From positions 1-64,000 of the forward strand of contig WHST01000021.1 of assembly GCA_009379955.1 (NCBI GenBank): a DNA stretch of 64,000 nt. The letters are read 5' to 3'. The position numbers were made by a program, and so were the translations under genes. The DNA is from Streptosporangiales bacterium (GTDB taxonomy: Bacteria; Actinomycetota; Actinomycetes; Streptosporangiales; WHST01). Numbering within the stretch: position 1 is the stretch's first letter; each line of letters opens with the position of its first letter. The notes beneath the pieces were generated by a model. That model made no database searches. It saw only the letters and a list, made by a program, of their open reading frames with translations, and had not been told where the DNA came from. Positions 1-7,700 of this stretch are shown piece by piece.

Positions 1-205
1 GCGTCCACGTCGTTGTTGGGTGCGCCGCGCCTGGCGACAGCGAAGCGTCCACGTCGTTGTTGGGTGCGCCGCGCCTGGCGACAGCGAAGCGTCCACGTCG
101 TTGTTGGGTGCGCCGCGCCTGGCGACAGCGAAGCGTCCACGTCGTTGTTGGGTGCGCCGCGCCTGGCGACAGCGAAGCGTCCACTTCACCGGTGGGGTGC
201 GCCGT
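1..205. repeat. 44-bp tandem repeat, four full copies plus a partial copy
   Basis: A 44-bp unit beginning GCGTCCACGTCGTTGTTGGG starts at 1, 45, 89 and 133, and the copies are identical by eye. A fifth degenerate copy starts at 177 and diverges after about nine bases. The array is cut by the left edge of the window, so the true copy number is unknown. It ends just after the stop of the leftward phosphodiesterase-like gene. Open frames across the array have no start context or domain and I do not call them genes. Confidence 0.95.
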
Positions 206-206
206 C

Positions 207-1013
207 TCAGAGTGCGGTGCCGTCCAGCCGCCAGTCGGCGTCGACCGGGACGCCCAGGTGGGTGAGCACCGTCGGCGCGATGTCGACGACCTCGACGGTG
301 CGGTCGGGGCGCGTGACGCCGCTGCCGCTCGCGAGCAGCCACGAGGTGCGCTCGACCTCGGACTGCCCGCCGTGCCCGCCGGCGTCGACGTGCCCGTGGT
401 CGGTGACGGCGAGCACGAGCCAGTCCTCGTCGGCGTACGTCTCGCGTGACCTGACCGCGCCGACGAGGAGCCCCACCTGCTCGTCGGCCTGCTCCACGGC
501 ACTGGTGTAGGCAGGCCCCGTGCCGTTCTCGTGCCCGCACTCGTCGACGGCGCCGATGTAGACGAAGGCGGCGTCGAGGTCACGGCGTCCGAGCTGGTCG
601 ACGGCGTCGGCGAGCACCCACAGGTCGGCCTCGGCGAAACCCTCGTTCACGGCGTCGCGGACGATCCGCCCGTCGATCTCCTTGCCGAAGATCTGCCCGA
701 GCGGCGCCCAGCCGAGCCCGGCGAAGGTGTGGCGTCCCGACCGGGTGAGGCGGGTCAGGAAGTCCGGGTGCGACGCAAGGTCGTTGCCGGCGAGGGTGTT
801 GTCGCGGACCAGGTGCCGGTCCGGCCACACTCCGGTGGCCACGGACGACCATCCGGGCCCGCTGACCGTCGGCTCCGGCTGCCGTGGGTACAGCGGCGAT
901 TGGACGAGGAAGCCGTCGGCCGCCAGCGCGTCGAGGCGCGGGGTGCGCGCCTCGAGCAGCGTGTCATACCTGACTCCGTCGATGCCGATGACGAGTGCCT
1001 TGGGCGTGGACAT
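207..1013 (-). CDS. alkaline phosphatase superfamily / type I phosphodiesterase-like protein
   Basis: A 268-aa hydrolase of the alkaline phosphatase/nucleotide pyrophosphatase superfamily. These enzymes use two metal ions and a Thr/Ser nucleophile on phosphate or sulfate esters. Visible are the N-terminal metal Asp in GIDGVRYD (D12), a nucleophile region EPTVSGPGWSS (about 47-57), VDECGH (156-161) and TDHGH (204-208) with a further His at 214. These fit the usual metal-ligand series. There is no signal peptide, so it is probably cytoplasmic. The substrate cannot be told; nucleotide, phospholipid and phosphonate esters are all possible. The ATG at 1013 is the natural start, and the gene is divergent from yraN across about 120 bp. 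Confidence 0.8.
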   Translation of the reverse strand: MSTPKALVIGIDGVRYDTLLEARTPRLDALAADGFLVQSPLYPRQPEPTVSGPGWSSVATGVWPDRHLVRDNTLAGNDLASHPDFLTRLTRSGRHTFAGLGWAPLGQIFGKEIDGRIVRDAVNEGFAEADLWVLADAVDQLGRRDLDAAFVYIGAVDECGHENGTGPAYTSAVEQADEQVGLLVGAVRSRETYADEDWLVLAVTDHGHVDAGGHGGQSEVERTSWLLASGSGVTRPDRTVEVVDIAPTVLTHLGVPVDADWRLDGTAL

Positions 1014-1133
1014 GTGGACAGTCTCCCCGCACGAGGCTCGCGGGTCCCGCTACGGCACGCGGATGTCCACAGTTCCGTCCCGCACCCTCGGGTTCGACCT
1101 CGCCGCGGCCGATGCTTCGGACGGAGGTGCGAG

Positions 1134-1523
1134 ATGGCGCGGACAGGACGGCGACACGACGAGGCGGCCGCGAGACGCGAGGCGCTCGGCGCGCGCGGCG
1201 AGCAGGTGGCGGTGGAGTACCTCGTCCGGCACGGCGGCGTGGTGCTCGCCCGCAACTGGCGGTGCCGGTTCGGCGAGATCGACGTCGTGGTGCGCGAGGG
1301 AGGAGCGATCGTGGTGTGCGAGGTCAAGACCAGGTCGGGCGAGGGATACGGCACGCCGCTCGACGCGGTGACCCCCGCAAAGGCGGCCCGGCTGCGCCGG
1401 CTCGCGCGGGAGTGGCTGCGCTGCTGGGACCGGCCGTGCGCGCAGTTGCGCATCGACGTGCTCGGCGTGCGCAGCCTGCCCGCCGGCGGATTCCTGGTCG
1501 AGCGCGTCCGCGGGGTGGCCTGA
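1134..1523 (+). CDS. yraN: UPF0102 family endonuclease-like protein YraN
   Basis: A 129-aa protein of the UPF0102/YraN family, which has a restriction-endonuclease-like fold. The motif pattern is visible: GEID in the first third, then CEVKTRS and a downstream Lys in TPAKAARL. This matches the E-D-ExK nuclease core. The ATG at 1134 is chosen because the family signature begins close after it and GGAGG lies about six bases upstream; the reading frame extends far upstream without family similarity. Its stop overlaps the start of yifB in the TGATG arrangement, so the two are translationally coupled. YraN next to yifB and dprA is a standard actinobacterial and proteobacterial arrangement. Its exact role is not settled. 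Confidence 0.9.
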   Translation: MARTGRRHDEAAARREALGARGEQVAVEYLVRHGGVVLARNWRCRFGEIDVVVREGGAIVVCEVKTRSGEGYGTPLDAVTPAKAARLRRLAREWLRCWDRPCAQLRIDVLGVRSLPAGGFLVERVRGVA

Positions 1524-3079
1524 TGACCGTCGCGCGGGCGTGGTCGGTCGCGGTGGTCGGCGTCGACGGCTACGTGGTCGAGGTCGAGGCCGACATCGCG
1601 CAGGGCCTGCCCGGCCTGCACTTCGTCGGCCTCCCCGACACCGCCGTCAACGAGGCGAGGCACCGGGCGCGGTCGGCGGTGGTCAACAGCGGCGAGGTCT
1701 GGCCGAACCGCCGGGTGACGGTCAACCTTTCGCCCGCGGGGCTGCGCAAGCAGGGCACGGCGTACGACATGGCCCTCGCGGCGAGCGTGCTCGCCGGCGC
1801 GGACGCGGTGCCACGCGATGCGCTGGCGAAGGTCGTGCTGCTCGGCGAGCTCGGCCTCGACGGCGCGGTGCGTGCCGTCGACGGCGTGCTCCCTGCGGTG
1901 CTCGCGGGCATGGCGGCGGGCTTCACGGCGTTCGTCGTGCCGCGGGACAACGAGGCCGAGGCCGGGTTGGTCCCCGACATCGACGTCCTCGGCGTGCGCA
2001 CCCTGCGCGACCTGCTGTGCCACCTCCGCGGGGAACCGTGCCCTGATCCGCCCGACGACGACGGCGCCCGCGGTGTCACCCGCACGGCGTACGGCGGCGG
2101 GCGGCTCGCCGTGGCGTCCGACAAGGACCTCTCCGACGTCGCCGGGCAGGCCGAGGGCCGGCTGGCGCTGGAGGTGAGCGCCACGGGCGGGCACCACCTG
2201 TTCCTGCACGGGTCACCGGGCGCGGGCAAGACCATGCTGGCGGAGCGGTTGCCCGGCATCATGCCGCCGCTCGACCGTGAGGCGGCGCTGGAGGTGACCG
2301 CGATCCACTCGGTGGCGGGCACGCTGCCCACCGAGCACGGGCTCGTCGAGACCGCGCCGTTCTGCGCCCCGCACCACACGGCGACCATGCCCGCCGTCGT
2401 CGGCGGCGGCAGCCGGCGCATCCGGCCGGGAGCGGTGTCGCTGGCACACCGCGGCGTGCTGTTCGCCGACGAGGCGCCGGAGTTCGCCGGCGGGGTGCTC
2501 GACGCGCTGCGCCAGCCGCTGGAGTCGGGGGAGGTGGTGATCGGCCGGCAACGGGAGACGGTCAGGTTCCCCGCCCGCTTCACGCTCGTGCTCGCCGCCA
2601 ACCCGTGCCCGTGCGCACTGGCGGAGGAGGACGGCAGCAGGTGCACGTGCACCTCCGTCGCCCGCCGCCGCTACCTCGGCAGGCTGTCGGGCCCGCTGCT
2701 CGACCGGGTCGACCTGAGCGTGTCCGTGCGCCCGCTCGCCCGTCTCGACCTGCTCCACGCGGTGACCGGCGCGGAGTCGACGGCGGCGGTGGCGGCCCGG
2801 GTGGCGGCGGCGCGCGACCGGATGGCCCGCCGGTTCGCCGGTGAGGGGTGGCGCACCAACGTCGAGCTGCCCGGGCGTGAGCTGCGGTCCAGGTTCACGC
2901 CGGTCGCCGACGGTCTCGCCCTGGTCGAGCGGCAGCTGGGCAAGGGGCGCCTCACGGCGCGCGGCGTCGTCCGGGTCCTGCGGGTCGCGTGGTCGCTCGC
3001 CGACCTCGCCGGTCACGACCGTCCAGGCACCGACGACGTCGCGACCGCGCTGACCCTGCGGCTCGGGGTGTGGTCGTGA
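1523..3079 (+). CDS. yifB: YifB/ComM family Mg-chelatase-like AAA+ ATPase
   Basis: A 518-aa cytoplasmic AAA+ protein of the ComM/YifB family. In naturally competent bacteria ComM acts as a helicase that promotes branch migration during integration of transformed DNA. The N-terminal Lon-protease-like domain runs to about residue 170 (GLPGLHFVGLPDTAVNE). It is followed by a Walker A GSPGAGKT near residue 233 and the family's Cys-rich NPCPCA...CTCT segment leading into SGPLLDRVD. The start at 1523 overlaps the yraN stop, and the end overlaps dprA by 4 bp. The context with dprA supports a DNA uptake or recombination role, although competence in this organism is unproven. Confidence 0.93.
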   Translation: MTVARAWSVAVVGVDGYVVEVEADIAQGLPGLHFVGLPDTAVNEARHRARSAVVNSGEVWPNRRVTVNLSPAGLRKQGTAYDMALAASVLAGADAVPRDALAKVVLLGELGLDGAVRAVDGVLPAVLAGMAAGFTAFVVPRDNEAEAGLVPDIDVLGVRTLRDLLCHLRGEPCPDPPDDDGARGVTRTAYGGGRLAVASDKDLSDVAGQAEGRLALEVSATGGHHLFLHGSPGAGKTMLAERLPGIMPPLDREAALEVTAIHSVAGTLPTEHGLVETAPFCAPHHTATMPAVVGGGSRRIRPGAVSLAHRGVLFADEAPEFAGGVLDALRQPLESGEVVIGRQRETVRFPARFTLVLAANPCPCALAEEDGSRCTCTSVARRRYLGRLSGPLLDRVDLSVSVRPLARLDLLHAVTGAESTAAVAARVAAARDRMARRFAGEGWRTNVELPGRELRSRFTPVADGLALVERQLGKGRLTARGVVRVLRVAWSLADLAGHDRPGTDDVATALTLRLGVWS

Positions 3080-4233
3080 GCGGGGCGGCGGGCACCGACG
3101 ACGAACGGCTCGCCCGGGTGGGGCTCAGCCGGGTCATCGAGCCGGGCGACGCGAGGGTCGGGCGGCTCGTCGCGGAGACCTCCGCCTGCGAGGTGTGGCA
3201 GGCGCTGTGCTCGAACGACCTGCGGGTCAGGGGCGTCGACGGCTATCGGCTGCGCCTCGCCGACGCCGACCCGGTCGCCGACCTCGACCGTGCGGCGACG
3301 GCCGGCATCCGGGTGGTGATCCCGGGCGACGCCGAGTGGCCGGTCGAGTTGGAGGCGTTCGAGGCCAAACGCCCACTCCTGCTGTGGGTCAGGGGCGAGA
3401 CCTCGCTCGCCGCGCTCACCCGGCGCGCGGTCGCGGTCGTGGGTGCCAGGGCGTCGACGGACTACGGCGAGTACGTCGCGGCCGAGCTCGGTGCGTCGCT
3501 GGCCGACCGTGGGTGGACGGTGGTGAGCGGCGGCGCCTATGGCATCGACGCCCGCGCGCACCGCGGGGCGCTGGCGGCGGGTGGCGCGACGGTCGCGGTG
3601 CTCGCGTGCGGGCTCGACGTGCCGTACCCGCGTGGCCACGAGCGGCTCTTCGACGAGGTCGCCGAGCGCGGGGTGCTGGTCGGCGAGCTGCCGCCCGGCT
3701 GCGCGCCGACGCGCTACCGCTTCCTCGAGCGCAACCGGGTGATCGCCGGCCTCGCCGACGGGGTCGTGGTCGTCGAGGCGGCCCTGCGCTCGGGTGCGAC
3801 CAACACCGCGCGCTGGGCCGAGCGGCTCGGCCGCCATGTGATGGCGGTGCCGGGCCCGGTGACGTCGCAGATGTCCGCCGGCTGCCACAACCTGCTGCGT
3901 GCGCACACCGCGGAGTGCGTCACCGGCGCTGCCGAGGTGGTCGAGATCGTCGGGCGGATCGGCGCCGACGCCGCACCCGTGGTCCGCGGTGCCGACCGCC
4001 CGCGCGACGCGCTGCCCGCCGACGCGACTCGCGTGCTCGAGGCCCTCCCGGCGCGGGGCACGTGCACGACCGACACCCTCGTGCGGCAGGTGGGACTCGA
4101 GGCCCGGCGCGTACTCGGGCTCCTCGGTGGGCTCGAGGCGACGGGATGGGTCGACCGGGCCGGCGACGGCTGGTGCCTCGGTGACGCCGCGCTGTCCGCG
4201 TCGTCCCGCGACACCCCGGGCGGAGGTGCTTGA
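3076..4233 (+). CDS. dprA: DNA-processing protein DprA
   Basis: A 385-aa DprA/Smf protein, which loads RecA on incoming single-stranded DNA. The Rossmann-like core shows GARASTDYGE, SGGAYGIDARAHR, VLACGLDVPYP and FLERNRVIAGL, then SGATNTARWA and MAVPGP. The C-terminal 60 residues look like the winged-helix tail common in the family. The GTG at 3076 overlaps the yifB stop (GTGA). Codons further upstream lie inside yifB and add no family sequence. It is the third gene of the yraN-yifB-dprA-xerC-whiG operon. Confidence 0.94.
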   Translation: MSGAAGTDDERLARVGLSRVIEPGDARVGRLVAETSACEVWQALCSNDLRVRGVDGYRLRLADADPVADLDRAATAGIRVVIPGDAEWPVELEAFEAKRPLLLWVRGETSLAALTRRAVAVVGARASTDYGEYVAAELGASLADRGWTVVSGGAYGIDARAHRGALAAGGATVAVLACGLDVPYPRGHERLFDEVAERGVLVGELPPGCAPTRYRFLERNRVIAGLADGVVVVEAALRSGATNTARWAERLGRHVMAVPGPVTSQMSAGCHNLLRAHTAECVTGAAEVVEIVGRIGADAAPVVRGADRPRDALPADATRVLEALPARGTCTTDTLVRQVGLEARRVLGLLGGLEATGWVDRAGDGWCLGDAALSASSRDTPGGGA

Positions 4234-5189
4234 CGTGGGCGGCAAGCGTACGCAGCGTGTCCGGTGTGACCTCCGCGCAGATGCCCGAACCGTTCGAGCG
4301 GTCGCTGCGCGAGTTCCGCCGGCATCTGTCGGCCGAACGGGGCCTCTCGCCGCACACGGTCCGGGCCTACCAGCGCGACATCGCGGATCTGCTGGCGTTC
4401 GCGGTCGAGCGTGGACGCACCGACCTCGCGGAGATCGACCTGCGCACCCTGCGAGGGTGGCTGGCCGGCATGGCCGCGTCCGGCCGGGCGCGCACCACGC
4501 TCGCCAGGCGCGCGGCCGCGGCCCGGGCCTTCACTGCGTACGCGGCCCGCCGGTCGTGGATCCCGACCGATCCCGGGGCGGGCCTCGCGTCACCCAAGCC
4601 GCACCGGGTGCTGCCCGGAGTGCTCGGCAAGGACGACGTGACCGCCGTGCTCGAGGCGATCGCGAGCGCGGACGACGGCACGCCTCTCGGCCTGCGTGAC
4701 AGGGCGGTGCTCGAGCTGCTCTACGCCACCGCCGTGCGAGTGAGCGAGCTGTGCGGCCTCGACGTCGACGACCTCGACCGCGAGCGTCGGGTGGTCCGGG
4801 TGATCGGCAAGGGCGACAAGGAGCGCAGCGTCCCGGTCGGCGTTCCGGCGGTGCGCGCCGTCGAGGAGTGGTGCCGTGCCGGCCGGCCGGAGGTGGCGTC
4901 CGCGCGCAGCGGCCATGCGCTCTTCCTCGGAGCGCGGGGCGGTCGCATCGACCCGCGCGCAGTCCGGCGCGTCGTCCACGAGCGGCTCGGCGTTGTCGAG
5001 GGTGTGCCCGACCTCGGCCCGCATGGTCTCAGGCACACGGCGGCGACCCACCTGCTCGAGGGCGGGGCCGACCTGCGAAGCGTCCAGGAGCTGCTGGGTC
5101 ACGCGACGATCGCGACCACCCAGATCTACACGCACGTGACGGTGGAACGGCTGAGAAAGGCGTATGACCAAGCGCATCCCCGAGCCTGA
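4230..5189 (+). CDS. xerC: tyrosine recombinase XerC
   Basis: A tyrosine site-specific recombinase of up to 319 aa, the XerC type that resolves chromosome dimers at dif with XerD. The N-terminal SAM-like core-binding domain shows LSAERGLSPHTVRAYQRDI. The catalytic domain has the Arg in ATAVRVSELCGL, the Lys in GKGDKERSVPV, the HGLRHTAATH box and the tyrosine of QIYTHV. The TTG at 4230 overlaps the dprA stop and has GGAGG just upstream, though the spacing is short. In-frame GTG 4266 or ATG 4281 would give a 302-307 aa protein of more typical length. The 3' end overlaps whiG by 26 bp. Operon position argues against a phage integrase. Confidence 0.88.
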   Translation: MTWAASVRSVSGVTSAQMPEPFERSLREFRRHLSAERGLSPHTVRAYQRDIADLLAFAVERGRTDLAEIDLRTLRGWLAGMAASGRARTTLARRAAAARAFTAYAARRSWIPTDPGAGLASPKPHRVLPGVLGKDDVTAVLEAIASADDGTPLGLRDRAVLELLYATAVRVSELCGLDVDDLDRERRVVRVIGKGDKERSVPVGVPAVRAVEEWCRAGRPEVASARSGHALFLGARGGRIDPRAVRRVVHERLGVVEGVPDLGPHGLRHTAATHLLEGGADLRSVQELLGHATIATTQIYTHVTVERLRKAYDQAHPRA

Positions 5190-5958
5190 CCGCCCGCCCC
5201 CCACCGAGCCGGGGGCACCGGGCGGCACGGGTGATGCCGACCTCGACGCGTACGTGCGTGACCGTGACGTCCTCGCGCGCAACCGCCTGCTCCTCCGTTA
5301 CGGGCGCCTCGTCGCGCGGATCGCGGCGCGGCTCGGCCCGCGGGTGCCGGCCCACCTCGACCGCGCCGACCTGATCTCGTCGGGCACGCTCGGCCTGCTC
5401 GACGCCCTGACCCGGTTCGACCCCGCCGCGGGCACGTCGTTCGAGAGGTTCGCGGCCGTACGCATCCGCGGGGCGATGCTCGACGAGGTGCGCGCCACCG
5501 GTGCCGCCGCCCCTCGCTCGTTCTGGGCCAAGCGCCGCGAGGTCGACCGCGTCGCGACCGCACTGGCCAACTCGCTCGGCAGGTCCCCGCTGGTCGCCGA
5601 GCTCTCGACGGCGACCGGGCTGACCCGGCGCGACGTCGTGCGCGCTCGGTCGGGCGACGAGCCCGAGCGGCGGCCGGACGACGAGTTGCTCGACCGGGCC
5701 GACCTCGCCCATGCGGCCGGGCTCGACCCGGAGGAGTCGGCGGTCGAGTCCGACGCTCGCGCGAGGCTGCGGTCGGCCGTCGACCGGCTGCCGGAGCGCG
5801 CGTACCGGATCGTCACCTGGTACTACCGCGACGGGTTGACCCTGGCCGGCATCGGCCTGCGGCTGGGCATCACCGAGAGTCGCGTCGCGCAACTGCACAC
5901 GGACGCGCTGGACGTGCTGCGGGCACGACTTCAGCGTCCGACCCGCCCTCCGGCGTGA
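5164..5958 (+). CDS. whiG: RNA polymerase sigma factor WhiG (sigma-28/FliA type)
   Basis: A 264-aa sigma-70 family protein of the FliA/WhiG branch. WhiG directs early sporulation genes in Streptomyces. Region 2 contains DLISSGTLGLLDALTRFDP (about 72-90) followed by VRIRGAMLDEVR. Region 3 contains the RSPLVAELSTATGL segment. Region 4 contains LPERAYRIVTWYYRDGLTLAGIG and a helix-turn-helix ending ESRVAQLHTDAL. The ATG at 5164 has a GAAAGG ribosome site and starts inside xerC. Synteny between dprA/xerC and rpsB is the usual place for whiG. A sigma-28 factor used for motility is the alternative, but no flagellar gene is nearby. Confidence 0.88.
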   Translation: MTKRIPEPDRPPPTEPGAPGGTGDADLDAYVRDRDVLARNRLLLRYGRLVARIAARLGPRVPAHLDRADLISSGTLGLLDALTRFDPAAGTSFERFAAVRIRGAMLDEVRATGAAAPRSFWAKRREVDRVATALANSLGRSPLVAELSTATGLTRRDVVRARSGDEPERRPDDELLDRADLAHAAGLDPEESAVESDARARLRSAVDRLPERAYRIVTWYYRDGLTLAGIGLRLGITESRVAQLHTDALDVLRARLQRPTRPPA

Positions 5959-6087
5959 GCGGGTGCGTTGTGGGTCGTGGGCGCCGCGGGCGTCCGCCGC
6001 CGGGTATCCTGACCGATGGTGGTGAGGCTCGGCCGATCCAGGCGCCGGCCGCCGTCAACCGGTGAGGCCACACGCGCGTCGACCAGA

Positions 6088-6146
6088 CTGTCGCGAGACC
6101 GCCGGAGGCGGCCAGCACTGTCGGAAGACCGCCGGAGGCACCAGCA
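6088..6146 (+). repeat. two 30-bp repeat units, inverted relative to the set at 7588-7677
   Basis: Two adjacent units of 30 and 29 bp share the core AGACCGCCGGAGGC. The first is about 28/30 identical to the reverse complement of the units at 7648-7677. They lie in the gap between whiG and the L,D-transpeptidase gene, about 50 bp before its start. The two sets face each other across that gene. Confidence 0.85.
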
Positions 6147-6197
6147 CCGCGGCGGGTGAGGATCATCGCGCCGGAGGACCACGATGGGGGAGCACAG

Positions 6198-7376
6198 ATG
6201 AGAGCGACTCGCGCAGTCGCCGTCGTGTCGTGTCTCGTTCTCGCCGCCGGATGCACCAGCGCATCCGGCGGTTCGGGCGACGGGTCGGGTCGCGGTTCCG
6301 CGTCCCCCTCGGCGACCGAGTCCGAGAAGCAGACCGGTCCGATCTCGGTGAAGATCACACCGGCCGACGGAGCGAAGAAGATCGCGCCGAACAAGCCGAT
6401 CAAGGTCAGTGTCTCCGGTGGCAAGCTCGAGTCCGTGTCGGTGAAGGGCAAGGGGAAGGTCGCCGGCACGACCGCGGCCGACGGCCTCTCCTGGCAGAGC
6501 TCGGGCACCCTGCACCCGTCGGAGTCGTACACCGTCAGGGTGAAGGCCCACAACGACGGCGGCGACAAGTCCGCGACCGCGTCGTTCCGCACGCTCTCGG
6601 TGAGCAACTCGGTCAAGGCCTCGATCGCACCTCTCGACGGCTCGACCGTCGGCGTCGGCCAGCCGATCGCGGTGTACCTGACCGACCCGGTCAAGGACCG
6701 CGCGGCCGTCGAGCGTGCGATGAAGGTCGTGGCGGACAACGACGTCGAGGGCTCCTGGCGCTGGTTCTCGTCGACCGAGCTGCACTACCGGCCGAAGGAG
6801 TACTGGCCGGCGCACACGAAAGTGAGGCTGAAGGCCCAGCTCGCCGGGGTCAGGGCCGCACCCGGTCTGTGGGGCGTGGAGGACCGCACGATCGACTTCG
6901 AGATCGGCGAGAAGCACCACAGCGTCGTCAACGCCAAGAAGCACACCATGGTGGTCAAGTCCGGCGACAAGGTGGTCAAGAGGATGCCGGTGTCGACCGG
7001 GAGCAACAAGTACCCGTCGAAGACCGGCATCCACGTCGTCTCCGGCAAGGCCGACCCGTACAAGATGGACTCGACCACCGCCGGCATCACCGGCAGCGAC
7101 GCCTACGTCACCACGGTCCGCTACGCCGTCCGCATCTCGAACTCGGGCGAGTTCGTGCACGCCGCGCCGTGGTCGGCCAGCAGCCAGGGCCGCCGCAACG
7201 TGTCGCACGGGTGCGTCAACGTGACCACCGAGCGGGCGCTGTGGTTCTACAACTTCTCCCAGCCGGGCGACATCGTCGACATCACCGGCACGCCGGAGAA
7301 GCTCACCTCCACCAACGGCTTCGGCGACTGGAACATCTCCTGGACCGCGTGGCAGAAGGGCTCGGCCCTCGACTGA
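6198..7376 (+). CDS. L,D-transpeptidase lipoprotein (YkuD domain)
   Basis: A 392-aa lipoprotein that probably forms 3-3 cross-links in peptidoglycan. The signal peptide ends in the lipobox LAAGC (Cys at residue 19). It is followed by a Ser/Gly-rich linker, Ig-like domains (about 45-245) and a C-terminal YkuD catalytic domain. The catalytic motif is complete: HAAPW, then SHGCVN with the active-site Cys. This is the domain order of mycobacterial Ldt proteins. The ATG at 6198 has GGGGAG about seven bases upstream. A longer in-frame start at 6156 would place 14 residues before the signal peptide and is unlikely. It stands alone, with 30-bp repeats upstream and a hairpin downstream. Confidence 0.92.
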   Translation: MRATRAVAVVSCLVLAAGCTSASGGSGDGSGRGSASPSATESEKQTGPISVKITPADGAKKIAPNKPIKVSVSGGKLESVSVKGKGKVAGTTAADGLSWQSSGTLHPSESYTVRVKAHNDGGDKSATASFRTLSVSNSVKASIAPLDGSTVGVGQPIAVYLTDPVKDRAAVERAMKVVADNDVEGSWRWFSSTELHYRPKEYWPAHTKVRLKAQLAGVRAAPGLWGVEDRTIDFEIGEKHHSVVNAKKHTMVVKSGDKVVKRMPVSTGSNKYPSKTGIHVVSGKADPYKMDSTTAGITGSDAYVTTVRYAVRISNSGEFVHAAPWSASSQGRRNVSHGCVNVTTERALWFYNFSQPGDIVDITGTPEKLTSTNGFGDWNISWTAWQKGSALD

Positions 7377-7392
7377 CGCCGCTCAGCGACCC

Positions 7393-7409
7393 GTGAGGGT
7401 GCCCCTCAC
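7393..7409. terminator. short hairpin between convergent genes
   Basis: GTGAGGG and CCCTCAC form a perfect 7-bp stem with a 3-nt loop, 16 bp after the transpeptidase stop. A second copy of the arm GGGGTGCCCCTCAC lies at 7427-7440. There is no T tract, as is common in GC-rich genomes. It may stop transcription in both directions. Confidence 0.5.
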
Positions 7410-7436
7410 CGTGTCCTGACGCGGTCGGGGTGCCCC

Positions 7437-7700
7437 TCACAGGTGCGGGCAGCGTGACACGGCCTGGTCGCACCGCGCATGGTCGTGCTCGGCGAGATCC
7501 TCGATCTCGGCGATCGCCGCGGCGAGCGTGAGACGGCCCCGCTCGTAGCGGTCGAGCACGGCGCGGATGCCCGCGACCGTGGCCCCCGACAGTGCTGACC
7601 GCCTCCGGTGGTCTTGTGACAGTGCTGGCTGCCTCCGGCGGTCTTCGGACAGTGCTGGCTGCCTCCGGCGGTCTTGCGACAGAGGACCGTCGGCGCTCAT
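7437..7700 (-). CDS. small unknown protein with three in-frame decapeptide repeats
   Basis: An 87-aa protein I do not recognise. Its ATG at 7700 overlaps the stop of the upstream M23-like gene in an ATGA arrangement, which supports translation by coupling. Residues about 7-38 are three decapeptide repeats of the form LSQDRRRQPA, encoded by an exact 30-bp DNA repeat. The remaining 49 residues start at GATVAGIRAVLDRYERGRL and look like an ordinary helical domain rich in Ala, Glu and Leu, ending with two Cys. No signal peptide or membrane segment is seen. The DNA repeat also occurs outside genes, so the peptide repeats may be a by-product of repeat insertion. Function unknown. Confidence 0.6.
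   Translation of the reverse strand: MSADGPLSQDRRRQPALSEDRRRQPALSQDHRRRSALSGATVAGIRAVLDRYERGRLTLAAAIAEIEDLAEHDHARCDQAVSRCPHL
7588..7677 (-). repeat. three exact-period 30-bp repeats inside a coding region
   Basis: Units at 7588-7617, 7618-7647 and 7648-7677 share GACAGTGCTG followed by a GCCTCCGG core. Units 2 and 3 differ at only two bases. The 30-bp period preserves the reading frame of the small gene 7437-7700. The same element, inverted, is at 6088-6146. Confidence 0.92.

Noticed and set aside
13-510. open frames running through the 44-bp tandem repeat
   Set aside because: 44 is not a multiple of three, so each copy changes frame meaning; no ribosome site or domain is visible.
1013-1071. 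inverted TGTGGACA / TGTCCACA pair resembling DnaA boxes
   Set aside because: Only two sites, each one base off TTGTCCACA, in an ordinary divergent promoter gap. No dnaA, dnaN or AT-rich region is present, so an origin is not supported.
4230-5189. integrase of a mobile element
   Set aside because: The tyrosine recombinase is in the conserved dprA-xerC-whiG operon and has no att-like repeats or phage genes nearby.
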